From: Delphinapterus leucas
Taxonomy: Eukaryota; Chordata; Mammalia; Artiodactyla; Monodontidae
Assembly (NCBI RefSeq): GCF_002288925.2
Contig: NW_022098072.1
Location: 19,645,658-19,709,657 of the forward strand
Direction: 5' to 3'
Length of the DNA stretch: 64,000 nucleotides
Positions within the stretch are counted from its first letter, which is position 1. The number at the start of each line of letters is the position of its first letter. The notes below the pieces were generated by a model that was not told the origin of the DNA, did not search any database, and saw nothing but the letters and a program-made list of their open reading frames with translations. Of this stretch, positions 36,591 to 48,440 are shown piece after piece. The translations under genes were made by a program, and so were the position numbers.

Positions 36591-36599
36591 CCCACATAT

Positions 36600-37999
36600 T
36601 TTAGTCACCACATTTGGTTAGATCACAGAGCTTGTTCAAAATGAGCATTAATTTCAAACAATATACAAAAGTAAGTTTGTCATTATGTCATACTGCTCAA
36701 TCAGCAAATATCTATTAATTCCTTACCAGGCATGAAGACTGGGCCTCCAGTTAGGTGTTCTTGGAGATAACAAAGAAGCAGATCTAGGGGTTGAGGGCTG
36801 AAGGCAGATCACCCTGGGGTCTTCCTATCCACTCTCCAATGTATTTTCTGGAGGAATCAGGCTAGAACAAACATCAAGAGCAACCTTGACGAGTAAAAGA
36901 AGTCACAAAAATATAACTGAGGAATGAATGCATGAAAGGTCAGTCCCGTGCTTATTTTGGTGACTGGCAGGACTAGTCACCAAAGGGAAAATTGAAGACT
37001 TTTTCTACGTCCAGGGTCTGTCTTTGGTGCGTTTGTGTATGTGTGTATGTGAGAGAGAGAGAGAGAGAACAAGCTGATGATCGGAGAGCATAAGGCTAAG
37101 TCAAAGAAGCAAAAGAGTGGCTCTTCTGAGATAAGTATGAGATTGATTGTTCCTGTCCACATAAGGTTATACTCTTACAGGCTGTACGAAGTTATCCAGG
37201 GAATATTATTGGACTCATGGTATTCATAAAGCAGCAACTTGTTATAATTGTCCTCATCTGTAGCACATTTGAAGAAACCCACACCTTGTCATTGCCAACG
37301 TGCAACAATCATCAGCTCTGAAGTTTATTCTAGACTAAAAGTCTCCTCACACATACTTTATGAGCTTTCATTCTGTCACTGAAGATGTGCATTGTGGGTT
37401 GTAATTCAACAATCTCACCTCGGTTTTCTGGAGGACATATGCCTTTGAAGGAACAGGTGGCCGATTAATATGACTATTTTTATTAAATGCCTGAACAATG
37501 GCAGAGCAAGTAATTTTCTTTAAAGGAAGTATAGCTGCCTTTAAATATAACTCTGGGCTACAGTTCACCTTTTCTGTTTATTCTTAACTTGTGAAACTGT
37601 ATCTTAGGACTTGGGGTATATAACTTGGTATTTGATATCAGCTGAAACACAGTGAATCAATTGTAATGGTTCTGGCACCAAAGGAAACAGAGGGGACTTA
37701 AATATGTTTCCAGAAGACAAAAAGCTTCTCTTTGTGTACACTTTATAACATATGTTTCCACACTTTTAGAATATTCGAAAGTCCAAAAAAAGTTTTCTCA
37801 CTATTTTTCATTAAAGACCAAGAGGACAAAACAGAGAAGACAAACTAACTCCCACCCACATACCATTTATCAGATATTTTGGATGAAATTCAGATTGAAA
37901 AATCAAAAATATTCCCTCTTCTTCTCTCCCTTCCAGCAACGGCATTAGGATGTTTATTCCTCACTGTGAAATACACCCACTCTCACACACTCGGAAATG
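36600..37999. other. Intergenic flank of SOBP CpG island, no gene seen
   Basis: Contains a (GA) stretch at about 37050-37068 and no recognisable transposon. Nothing exon-like. Confidence 0.5.
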
Positions 38000-38446
38000 T
38001 GTTAACGTTCCAGGAAGGGGGAGGGGGGCGGTTAGTGCAAACAGGTTTGGGCTCCTCCCCGCATCCTTGCTGCCTGGGTCGTCTTAGATAAGCTGTGGGC
38101 TACTGCGGGCTGCGTGACCTGGCCAGAGCACTTGGGCTCACAACCTGTGTATACCTGGGTTCACTCCCAGAAGCTACCGGTAATATCTCGAATAGGGGGC
38201 CCCTGTACGGCAGAGCACTCCCTAAAACCTCATCGACCCTCGCCTCTTGACTTTTTCGCGTCCGGGATAACCGCCCCAGGATTTTTAACTTTCCTTGGGG
38301 CGTTTCGCGCGGACCCTTTGCAGGCGCTGCGGAGCCTTCTTCGGCCCCGCTCCCTCTGGCCTCTTGGCTCGCCTGGGATCCACTAGCCACGCGGAGCCGG
38401 GTGCAGCCTCCTCTCCAGGCAGGGAAGAGAAGAGGCGAGAGGAGGT

Positions 38447-38630
38447 GCTCAGGTCTCCTGGGTACCCTCCCAAGCATCTGTAATTTGACCATTACGAAAC
38501 AAAATGATGCTAAAAGGCAAAATAGCCAACATGGAGATACTCAGCCCTCCTGAGTACGCTCCCAAAGAGCTCTAATTTGACGTTTAAGAAACAAAACAAT
38601 GCCAAAATGCAAATTAGGCAGTGTAATACC
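38447..38630 (+). repeat. Diverged 92-bp tandem duplication upstream of SOBP
   Basis: Two copies about 92 bases apart share tcctgNgtacNctcccaa, then taatttgac, then aagaaacaaaa/acgaaacaaaa, then atgctaaaaggcaaaatag or its variant atgccaaaatgcaaattag. Copy 1 runs roughly 38447-38538 and copy 2 38539-38630. The copies differ by scattered substitutions, so the duplication is not recent. I do not recognise it as a transposon. Confidence 0.8.
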
Positions 38631-39292
38631 CAGGACGAGCCTCGTTTGACAGGCCAAACTGAGATTTTAATGGAAAGGTTACTCATATCCGCACACCGAA
38701 TTCATTCTGTCTTTTAGTACTTAAAAAAAAATGTGTAATTTTAAGTTCCACTGACTTAAAATTCCATTGACTGTCAGAATGCACACTCCATTATAACACT
38801 CAGTGGAACAATGGACACCCCCATATCTCATTGTGTCAGGTAATTACGAAGTGTCGCGGCGCCGGAAAGCGAAGCCCGGGACGTCAATGTGTTCCCCGCC
38901 GCGTGTACGAGCGGTTTAGGGCTGCGTGTCTCACCGAAAACTCATCAAAACGTTCAGGCCAATGCCTCAACCCAGAGAGGGAGAAACGCCATCCGAGCTT
39001 GGCCCCGGGCGTGGACAGAGAGGCCCAAAGAGTAGGCGAGCGAGCACAGGGGGAGCGAGCACGTCTCGGGGAGAACAGACGCACGCAGGGAAGTCTAGGG
39101 GAAAGAGTGCACCCAGCGGGTAGGGTGGGTCCCGCCCGAGGTGGCTAGGGAGTCCCGTTCCCTGGAGAATGGAACCCACGCGGGACCCTGCGCTCCCAGC
39201 AGCACCCAGTCTTTGGGGGGTTAAACTCAGGGCACCGGGACAAGAGTGCGCGCGGGGTCACAGGGTAAGGCTGTTACTTTGTAGTGAGACGT

Positions 39293-39378
<86 letters not shown>
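39293..39378 (+). repeat. Compound (GT)n(GA)n microsatellite
   Basis: About 12 GT units switch directly to about 30 GA units with one AA interruption. It lies in the SOBP CpG island, about 1.3 kb upstream of the ATG. The dinucleotide tract creates stop-free frames on both strands, which are not genes. Confidence 0.95.
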
Positions 39379-39381
<3 letters not shown>

Positions 39382-40156
39382 GAAAGAACTGGAGGGAAAA
39401 GAAAGAAAAAAGAGCAGGGAGCTGAAGGCCGAGATGTCCTACTTCTAAGTGGTTCATTGAGAGGCAAAAGCCTTCTAGCAAGCGCAGTCGTACGTAGCCC
39501 GCGTCGCATTGGGGACCAGCCGAGCAGGGCGCGGGGGTCTCTCCAAGGGGCCTCCAGCCTCACGAGCCCGGAGGTGGCCCCCAGAAGGGGACACTGTCCT
39601 GGCAGCGGTGGGGAGGTCGGGACTGTGGTTTCCTTCTTCCGAGACCCCGGCGCTGCCATCCGGAGGGGGCGAGCTCAGTCTGCCTTCTTCGGGGGGGAGG
39701 AAAGCAGACCTCTAGCAACGCGACCTCGGGTCCCCGCGCCCTCCCACCGCCCAACCTCCTCCCCTCAACCACATTCATTTTTCCTCAGCAGCTTCTAGTT
39801 CGGGCTCAAAACCCAACTCCGAGCCCACCCGGGCCTTCATCACGGAGCTAAGGGGGACGGCCGGAGTCGGTGAGGGCCCGGGGAGGCGTCGTACCGAGGT
39901 AGCGGGCGTGAGGGGCTCCGCGTCCCGCCGGTGCCCGCCGCGGATGAGCCAACGGCCGCGAGCAGCCCCCGGAGCCGCGCAGCATCGGCGTCTACAGTGA
40001 CGGTGGAAGCCACGCCCGCTCGGGAGCTGGGGGCTGTCCTAGCCCCCCCACCCTTCCCCCGCCCGCCCCCTCCTCCCGGCGCCGGCCCCCGGCCCGCCCC
40101 CGGCTCGGCTAGCGGGAGGCGCTGGGCGCTTGGGCTGGCGCGCTCTCCTGGGCGCG

Positions 40157-40177
40157 CACACACACACACACACACAT
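40157..40177 (+). repeat. (CA)n microsatellite
   Basis: About ten CA units after ggcgcg in the SOBP CpG island. Confidence 0.9.
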
Positions 40178-40259
40178 CCACGCACGCACGCCCAGAGCCG
40201 CTCTCTCCGCGCCCGGCCCACGTTCCCCTCGCCCATGCAGACGGACAGAGCGACGGAAG

Positions 40260-40484
40260 ATGGCTGACGACTCCACGGGGCACCGAGGATGCAGCCTGGC
40301 GGCGGCGGCGACGGCGGCGGGAGCGGCAGAAGCAGCGGCGGCGGCAGGGGCAGCGGCGGCGTTGGCGGCGTTGGCGGCGGCGGCGGCGGCGGCAGCGGGA
40401 GCAGGAGCGGCGGCGGCGGCGGCATCCCCGAGACTCCTCGAGCTACCTTTCCCTCTGACAGCCACTGACGTTCTCCGCCGCTAG
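40260..40484 (+). other. Candidate upstream ORF (polyalanine) in SOBP 5' UTR
   Basis: An ATG with A at -3 and G at +4 (gaagATGG) opens a 74-codon frame that ends 189 bases before the SOBP start. It begins MADDSTGHRGCS, then runs through an alanine-dominated stretch encoded by the GGC/GCG repeat and ends LPFPLTATDVLRR. If the SOBP transcript begins upstream of 40260, this frame would be read first and could dampen SOBP translation. Whether it is transcribed is unknown, and the frame may simply be a product of the triplet repeat. Confidence 0.4.
40298..40424 (+). repeat. GGC-rich imperfect triplet repeat
   Basis: Runs of GGC interrupted by GAC, GGA, AGC and TTG triplets, located about 250-375 bases upstream of the SOBP ATG. 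Interruptions are frequent, so the longest pure run is short. Confidence 0.9.
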
Positions 40485-40529
40485 AAGAGACCCCGCTTCT
40501 CCGGTGCCCGCCTTCCCTCCCCCCCGCCT

Positions 40530-40641
40530 AGCCCCAGCCCCAGCCCCAGCCCCGCCAGCACCGCTACCTCCGCCAGCCTTGCCACCATCAGCACCACCTC
40601 CACCACCGCCGCCGCCACCACCGCCGGCGGCGGCAGCAGCC
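40530..40641 (+). repeat. CCAGCC, CCA/CCG and GGC low-complexity tract
   Basis: Consecutive cagccc units, then CCA/CCG triplets, then ggcggcggcagcagcc just before the SOBP start codon region. It is part of the presumed 5' UTR. Confidence 0.85.
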
Positions 40642-40673
40642 ATTTCATCTCCACAGAAACCAGACACAAAAAC

Positions 40674-40769
40674 ATGGCAGAAATGGAGAAAGAAGGGAGA
40701 CCTCCGGAAAATAAAAGAAGCAGGAAACCGGCTCACCCAGTGAAAAGGGAGATCAATGAGGAAATGAAG
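40674..40769 (+). CDS. SOBP: SOBP coding exon 1 (sine oculis-binding protein homolog), start codon
   Basis: The exon encodes 32 codons beginning [14 protein letters not shown] and ending at EEMK, with the donor GTATTT directly after 40769, so the intron is in phase 0. The start ATG has A at -3 and G at +4, a strong Kozak context. The stretch is basic and lysine-rich ([12 protein letters not shown]), consistent with a nuclear protein and a possible nuclear localisation signal, although that role is inferred. SOBP is the vertebrate homologue of a Drosophila protein that binds the SIX-family factor Sine oculis; loss in mouse affects the inner ear and human mutation has been linked to intellectual disability. 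The exon is joined to exons at 54254 and 56747 in frame, which confirms the identification. It lies at the right part of a large CpG island. Confidence 0.95.
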
Positions 40770-41690
40770 GTATTTTTGGACTTCGGGGCCAGAGAGCCTG
40801 AGCTCTTTCTTCCGCCTGCTCCCTTTGGGCCGTTGTATAGATTCGGAGGGTACAGGGGAGCGCTTGTCAGTTTCTGTAGGATGCCCAGAACGCCTCAGCT
40901 CCTCCTCCAGGTGCAAACCGAGGCCAACTCTCGGGCTGCATCCCCGAGATTTGCCTTCCTCAGATTTGATGGGGGTGGAGGGGCGGCCGGGAAACCACAT
41001 ACTATTTAACCTTATAAACCCCAGGTTGGTAACAGGCGCGTTTCAGAGGGAGGGGACTGGGAGCCCAAGTGGCGGGTGGGTATGGTGAAGGGGCTTTCCT
41101 AGTCGGTGGGGTAGTTTTTTCCTTTTCCTCGGGAGCCATCCCCGGGATCCCTCCAAAGTTAAGAGCCGTCGGGCCGGAGCAGCCGGGGAGCGCTGGATCC
41201 CACCCCTCTCCCCAGTTCATCTCCCCGTTCCTCGATCCCGCTTCCCGACTAGAAGCCAGCGGCGACGGTGTAAAAGGGGCTGTCAGTGCCGGGGCGAGTT
41301 GTGGCCCGAGCGGCGCGGGTCTGGGTACCGTTTTGACGGCCGGCTCGCTTCGCACGCAGCTGCTCGCTCCTCTCACTCGACTGCCTCCGCCTCCCGCTCG
41401 TCTTTGCATGCTCCACTTCCCAGTTAAGCAGACCCGGGCAAACCCCGGTGCAAGATAGCTGTCTGAGGGGCCGCCTTCGCAGAGCGCCTGCCCATTGTTC
41501 GGAAAGGCCAGCCCGGAGTCCTGTCGGCGAGGCCGGGCTCCCCGCCAGGCCAGCGGTGCTCCAGAGGTGGCGAGCGCAGCAGCCTGGCGCTCCAGCTGTT
41601 CGCGTTGGAGTGATTGCACAAGAGCACCGCTCGGCTCCGGACCCCCCTCGTTCCCCCCCCCACTTATTTTCCATGAAGTTGCAGCTTTTG

Positions 41691-44600
41691 CCCAGTGAGG
41701 GTTTTGTTTTGTGTTGATTTCACGAGTCTCTCTTGATTTTTTTAAAAAATTGTTTTATTTGTATTTATTGTCTTTCTGTGAGTTACAAACAAGTAGCAGA
41801 TTTCAGGGGGGACTTTAGTTTTCATTCTGCAGCCGTCTTGGTGTTCCCCATCTTCTGCATAGAATCCTTAACACTGCCCACTGACTTGGTCAGGTTGGTT
41901 AAGTTGCTATTTAAAAGACAAACGATGAAGATGGCAAGCAACTAAGTAAAATTTATTGCGGTTTGACGTTGTCTTGATTAGAACAAGCATATTCTAGAGA
42001 GTGCCTTGAATGAAGCCCATGTTTAGAAAGGGGCACACGGATAATACATCCTATATCTGTACCTAGGTGCCTATGCTTAGCGTTCCTTTCTTCCAGAAAA
42101 TGTTTGTAGCAATCTGCATTTTGGAATAAGGGTTTTTATTTCTGGGTGACGAATTTAGTGCCTGGAAGCATGAGGTGCAGCATCAGTCCAAGGAGAGTTA
42201 AGGAAGATTTGCCTTGGAAATCAGTGCCATTCCTTGTGATGGAAACCTCCATTGATTCCATTGATAGACAGTTTTCAAAAAGAGACCAGCAGGAGTTGTC
42301 TTCCCATGGGGATGGAATTCAAACAGTTTACAATAACCATCCTTCCTCACTCTCCTTTCCCTCCTGTCCTGCATTTCCAGATTACTTTTCCATTTCATTT
42401 TAAATTGGGAGTGGAGGAAGAGGAAAGAGGTAAAGCCACTAAGAAGTCACAGTGTGCACTGGCCCTTTAAAACACTGTCTAATGTGATCTATATGGATGG
42501 CAGCTTTTAAGTTTCATAGGTTCTAGAATTACAAATTAGCTAATTTTAATCAAAACATGTGAAATGTTATCCCGGCTGGATATAAAGGCTGACTGTGCTC
42601 GATGCTTGGGGCTCACGTTGTTGACTTTGGCTGTGGGAGCACTCCGTGGTTTGGGAGATAGTTGTCCTTCTACAGTATAACAGATGTTTGTCTGAACTGG
42701 TGAGGAAGAAACAAAAACAACATTGTGTGAAGGGGAAAAATTACACAATTTTTAGCCAATGCTGCAGGACTAAGTATGGAATTAACGTTCGTGCACGGAA
42801 TTTCCTCTTTTTAAAATGTTATTTTTCTTCCAAGTCACCACCTACTATTTGAAGTTTTAATCCTTATCATTTCAGTACAGAGTAGCATTAAATAAGAAGT
42901 TTTACACAGCAAATAATTCAATTGCCTGAAGGATCAGTATTTTCTCCCTAGTTCGGAACAATGTGTAAGAGACACTGGGTCAGAATCTTCAGTCGTGTCA
43001 ATGCACATCATGCCAGTGAGTCATGAAATCCCATTTCTAGTGGAATTGTTCGGTATGCATTCTTCTAATTTAATAGCACCAAAAGTCCTCATTTTAAAAG
43101 TGATTTCTCAAAGTCAAAAGCTGGAAGGGTTATTTTGAACTCATGAAGATTTTTCTGCTTTTAATGTTAATAACCACATCGATAAAACCCCTCCCTGAAC
43201 CTCATGGTATTATTACCCCTCCATCTCCCCAAACCTAAAGTGTAGAGTAACCTAACAAGTTGGTTGCCCTGCATAAAAATATGTGCAACAAAATGTCACC
43301 GAGAACACAATGTGGCCTTGTGCAGCTTCATATCGGTGCCGTTGGAGCTGCCTGGCTGTGTTTGCCTTCATCTGAACGGCTTTCATCTGGACCAGTGTAA
43401 ACTAAGCCCTGGTAAGTAATCACAGCCCGGCAGAAAGAAAGGAATGTATACAGCTAGCACGGCCTAAGCTGTAAAAACGGAAACCTGAGCCCCACCGTGG
43501 ATCACATATCAAGGCTTGAAGGTAGGGGAAATGAAAGGGGGAAAGAGGAGAGAGCGAATGCAAAAGTCAGCCTGGGAAGTGGAGGATCCGGAGGAGGCCC
43601 CCCCTTAGGGAGAGTTGGCTCAGGGATTAGGGAATTTTATCGTGGTGTACAGTGACCTACTCAGGTTTCAACACTGGTTGGATCAAGTTGCTTCTCTGCG
43701 AGCTGAAAGAAAAAGGACTGGTGTGTATGTGATTTTTTTTCTCCTTCGGGTAATAGAAAGGACATTGGTATAAGCATCTATTTTAAGTACAGCAAATGCA
43801 GGGAGCTGAGAATGAGCAACAAAATTGCCTCATCATAGAGACTTCCTTCAAGATTTCCTAATTGAGATAGTCACAAATTTATTTAAAAATGGACAGAGAA
43901 GACACACTGGCAGAGGTTTAGCTGACACCAGTAATGGCATTGGAGATTGTCTTCATGTGGCTGGGAGCTAATGTTGGTTGCTGTTTCACTAGATCAGATA
44001 TTGAGTTACATTTTCGTTATCACTGGTTTAATGTACAAAGCACTTGTAACAAATTTAAATTTGATACAATATAGTTTTGTGTGTGAAAAGTACATGACTT
44101 GGCATAGCTTGCCTTTAATGTCCTTTAGTGAAAATATCTTCAAGTAGAAATGTTTGTCTCATTATGACCTTTACAATGTTTCTTTATGTTTCCTTCCCCC
44201 CCCCACTTCATCCTGGTTTTTCTTAATTAAAAAGACTTATTGCTTTACTGTACTTACAGTCTGCCCTATTTAGTTAGTGACCAGTAGAGAGGATTTTAAA
44301 AAATCAGATGGCAATTCAATTTATATTTTGACTACTTTCGGTTTCTAAAGCGAATATTGTGATTGTATCTACTGTAATATGCCTTCAATATATTGTTAGC
44401 TCACATGTATCATAATAAATGGCTCTTAGGAGGGAATTCTGGTATATGGAAGTGTTAGTTAGTTTCAGGTGTTCATCCAGAACATAACATAAAAGCTAGA
44501 TGTAATATTGGATGTGCAAATGTAAATATATGAGTAAGTGTAAATATAGTTGCACTTAAGGGTATGTATTTTATGTGCATAGATCTTGGTAAACATGGTT

Positions 44601-47100
44601 AGTGATTACCAAACAGTAATACAATTCAAAAAAAAGTAGACTATGAGTAGAGATAATGAGTCAGATTTTCATCTTTTAAAACTCTTTGACAAAACCATTG
44701 TGATTAGATCAAGCACTCTGCCCTGGAAACTTTCCTAAACAAACCATAATTAATGCATTTACAATGTTTGGCTTCCTTATCAATTGCTCAACTACAGGAT
44801 AATCTGTGTTAAATGTCTTAGGGTCTTTGCTGAATTTCTCTGTCTATAAATATTCTTAGTAAGTAATTTGTACCTAAAATTATGCTTCAGTCCTAATGCC
44901 TACAGTTAGAGTCAGGCACATCTGTTAGAGTTTAGTAGTAAACTCACCATAAGATTTTCTAGTTTAGTTTCTGATGGTCTCCGTTTGGCATTAAAAATGA
45001 CCTGTGTCAATTGCATAGACAATAAAGCAAGTTGCAGAGCTGAGCTGATGAGTGCAGTGATTTAAATAGCTTGCCATAAAATAAAATAAAATAGAGATAT
45101 CAGAGTGTGGATTGGAAAGTCAGCATGTTTAAGGTTGAAATCAGTTCATTACTAAAACAGGTATATTTTAAGTTTTGCTCCTGAAACTCCATCCTGATGT
45201 CAGAAACAGTGAGTCTCAGGAACCTAGAAAGTGGGCTTGGGACCAGATCTCACTGTGGCATTCACAAATTATGTCAGACCTCCCTGGCTGAGCAGTGGTC
45301 TAAGGTGTGCCACGTGGCAGGGCTGGGAACTATTGTCAGTCGGAGCATGGTGCTTGCCCCTTGGGAGCTGGTGTAGGATATTCCCGAGCCCACCAGCCCT
45401 GTCCTCTGTGTTGCTCTCGGTTGTCCTGCTCAAGGCTCTAGTCTCAAACCATAAGAGAAGGTCCTGGGAGGGCACAGAGAGCTATGAATTCTGCTCTGTT
45501 CAAACCAGGAGTTTTCTGAAAAGAGTCTCTTTCTCCATCTGTGAACTGGTGAGGATAGTGTGTGGTAGAGTGAGACTCTCTAAGCCTTACACAATTCACA
45601 GGTTCCAGAGAGGAGGAAATGGAAAGGAACCACTCCACTTCCTCCCGAATCTGAAATAAACATTTGAACTAGAAGAAAATGAGTCTGACAGACTCATTCC
45701 CTTCTGCGTTTCCTGCCTCTGTGCTTGCCAAGCACTGCTCTGAGAAGCCAAGCCCTACTCTCCTTGTGTGAAAGACAGACTCATAGAAACCAAGAGGTAA
45801 CAGAGTGTTTAAATGAAAGTCAAAAACAGGGCCTCAAAAAAGGCAAATATCAGTGAATACAAGTGACTGTCTGAAAAAGGAGAGTTCCAGGGAAATAGAG
45901 GTGTCTTGCAAGGGTGACCAGACTTCTTGCATCTTCTAAGGAAGTGTTCTTTTTATCGAGTCTTTATACTTTTTATTTTTTTGAAAAAATTATTAGAAGT
46001 AGTAGAAGGTGGATCATTTAAAAATCTCTGAAGTCTAAAACTTCCTCTTGCGGAATGGGAAGTCAGCCATACTTGTACTCAAGCTAATAAGATTATTGAA
46101 TATTTTGCTAAAAGAGAAGGGATATTCCAGGGTAGAATGAAAAAAAAAAAACAACTTTGTTTTTGATGGTGCCAATTGAAACATGTAAACAGACATGAAA
46201 GCCTGTGCTGGGTGAGATTTGCTGAATGTATATTTTAGAATCTGTAGACTGATGGGTGTTAATATCTCTTATATAACTAAAGGGTTGTGGAACTCTGTCC
46301 TGCTTTAAGGCCAGTGGCTTTTGGCATGGACAGGAAAACAATGTAACAAGACTTGGTGATTTTAAGGCCAGTGCTGCAGCTGTGATAGGACACAGCTGCA
46401 CACAGCTGCACACCTGCCATGCCTGCTACAGTGTTAGCCCCAGGGCTGGGCTCCACAATTTCACACATTTCTTTGACCTTTTTAGGACATTTGATGTCCT
46501 GGCCACAGATTAAAACATGGGGACATAATTGTCTGTTCTGTGTCACAACAAGACAATAAAGCAACATAGATTTTTATATGTAGAAACACACAGTCTTGGT
46601 TTCATGTGACAATAATACACCCATCTAATTCAGACTGTGTCAATAAGAGAACAAGACTTTCTCTTCAGGCCTGCTCCAGGTCGGAGCTGGATTTTAGTGT
46701 TTTGATGTGTCCTCTGCCCTTAGAACTGTGTGCTAATCATTGTGTTGTGGCTGAGAACAATGCTGCAAAATGACCCAGATGGAGCTCAGTGACCTTCTTA
46801 AAAGGATTTCAGGCCAAAAATCTGTATGCAGTTCAGATACAAACAGCAAGGCTCAATGGGTAAAGTCTGCACCAAGAGTATGAATCTGGCTGCTCTTAAC
46901 ATAACATGCATGTGGATGACCCTCAAATGGGATGTCTGTGGGAGCGGCTTATCCTTAGGATACCATCAGACCCAGTAGGATCATGAGCATGGAAGTACTT
47001 TGTAGTCTGTAAAGGGCTCTTCCCACAGTTCTTTTTCACTGTTTAAATGTTGCCTGCTTCTTGGTAGAACCTTAAAATAAAACCGATCCATTAGGTCTGT
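41691..47100. other. SOBP intron 1, repeat-poor stretch
   Basis: I recognise no clear transposon in this 5.4 kb of intron. A short AAAAT repeat lies near 45075-45095. No coding exon is visible. A 142-codon plus-strand frame at 45231-45659 is unlike any protein I know. Confidence 0.6.
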
Positions 47101-47109
47101 GTTAAGAGA

Positions 47110-47280
47110 GATGACTTCAAGTCAAATCAACTTGAATTCCCAGTAGTCTGAGAGTGCTCATTAACACTGGATATTATAATTCTTTTAACTTTCAGACCTG
47201 GGGATAGGTAGAGGTAGAAATTGATTTCTAATCAAGTTTAATTCCTACTTTCTACAAAAGGAACTGCTTTTCTTCTACAG
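47110..47280. repeat. Small duplicated L1-like segment, copy 1
   Basis: Contains acttgaattcccagtagtct and gagagtgctcattaacactg then gatattataatt. The same sequence recurs at about 48190-48680. Confidence 0.6.
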
Positions 47281-47649
47281 CTTCATCCCCTCAGCCCTTT
47301 AAAAATCTTAATTAGTGAACCCAGTGATGCTTAATAGAAATCTACCTCAGAAGTCAGTCAGAACCCATGGAGGTGAAAAGGGAGATAAAATATTTTCCAA
47401 AAATAACCATCATTCTATTATTCATAACCTTAACTGGCAGAGATACCAGCATTTTTTTTCCCCACCTTGTAAATTGTTCAGGATTGGGGGGTTTCCTTTT
47501 CCTTTGAAAGTATTTCTCATATGCTCCACTTTCTTGGATAATGTGTGTAAGAATGTTTTGAAGTTAAGTAATGTAACTGGCAGATCCTTTTTACTGTTAT
47601 TAGGACTGTGAATATGACTGACATGGTTGTCTGTGAGAAGACTGTGTTA

Positions 47650-48220
47650 ATTAAAACTATTTTTTGATTTTTATAAAAATAATACATGGACATGATATAA
47701 ATAGTAGAATAAGCAATATAAATAAGCAAAAAGAAAAACAAAGCCTGTAATTTTCCCACCCAGACACCCTTACCATCAACATTTTGATGTATGTCTTTTC
47801 ATGTCCTTTTCTATGTATGATGAATGTTTTTTAAGAAAACAAAAACAAAAAACAAAAAACTACTGACCTTCCATTTAAAACTTAACATATTGTTAATAAC
47901 TTTTCATGGCAGTAAAAATTTATCCACAGCATATATTTAGTGGCAAAATAGTATTCCATTTCTGTAATTTCATGACTAGTCTATAATTTATTTAACTGAA
48001 TTCCGATTGTTTGACATATAGTTTGTTTCTAAGAAAGCAACACTGAGATAAACATTCCTGAACATTCATATTTTTGCATCTATTTCCTTAGAATAGTCCC
48101 TACTATAACTAAATAAAATTGCTGAATCAAAGGGTATGTAAAATTTTAAGCTTTTATTGCAGAGAGTCAAGTTACCTTTTCTAAAAGTTGAATTAACTTG
48201 AATTCCCAATAGTCTGGGGG
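47650..48220 (-). mobile_element. Old L1 region, antisense
   Basis: Contains ttttataaaaataatacatg, ggcaaaatagtattccattt and attgctgaatcaaagggtat, which resemble complement L1. It ends with copy 2 of the small duplicated segment. Confidence 0.6.
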
Positions 48221-48226
48221 TGGGAC

Positions 48227-48403
48227 TTCTCTGGAGGTCCAGTGGTTAGGATTTTGCCTTCCAATGCAAGGGATGCGGATCCGATCCCTGGTCAGGGAGC
48301 TAGGATCCCATATGCCTCGAAGCCAAAAAACCAAAACATAAAACGGAAGCAATATTGTAACAATTTCAATAGAGACTTTAAGAATGGTCCACATCAAAAA
48401 AAA
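48227..48403 (+). mobile_element. tRNA-derived SINE, sense
   Basis: Starts gggacttctctggaggtcca, ends attgtaacaatttcaataga then gtccacatc and poly-A. The site agtctg flanks it on both sides. Confidence 0.85.
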
Positions 48404-48440
48404 AAGTCTGAGAGTGCTCATTAACATTGGATATTATAAT

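Larger units (their letters stand above)
38000..41690. promoter_or_regulatory. Large CpG island with SOBP promoter and 5' untranslated region
   Basis: About 3.7 kb of GC-rich, CpG-dense sequence covers the SOBP start codon and extends about 2.7 kb upstream and 0.9 kb into intron 1. A less GC-rich interruption lies at about 38.48-38.84 kb. Low-complexity tracts inside are (GT)(GA) at 39293-39378, (CA) at 40157-40177, GGC-rich at 40298-40424 and CCA/CCG/CAG-rich at 40530-40641. No TATA box is apparent. The most likely 5' UTR is the sequence from about 39.9 kb to 40673, but the transcription start is not visible directly. Long frames on both strands here result from lack of stop codons in GC-rich DNA. 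Confidence 0.85.

Noticed and set aside
39169..39481. Frames with repeated Arg-Glu or Ser-Leu
   Set aside because: They are translations of the GT/GA microsatellite.
39931..41619. Long frames in the SOBP CpG island (175 codons plus at 39931-40458; 185 codons minus at 40443-41000; 205 codons minus at 41002-41619)
   Set aside because: GC-rich DNA has few stop codons. The frames are low-complexity or unlike any known protein and overlap each other on both strands.
45231..45659. 142-codon frame in SOBP intron 1
   Set aside because: No known domain, no splice context, and a shadow frame on the other strand.
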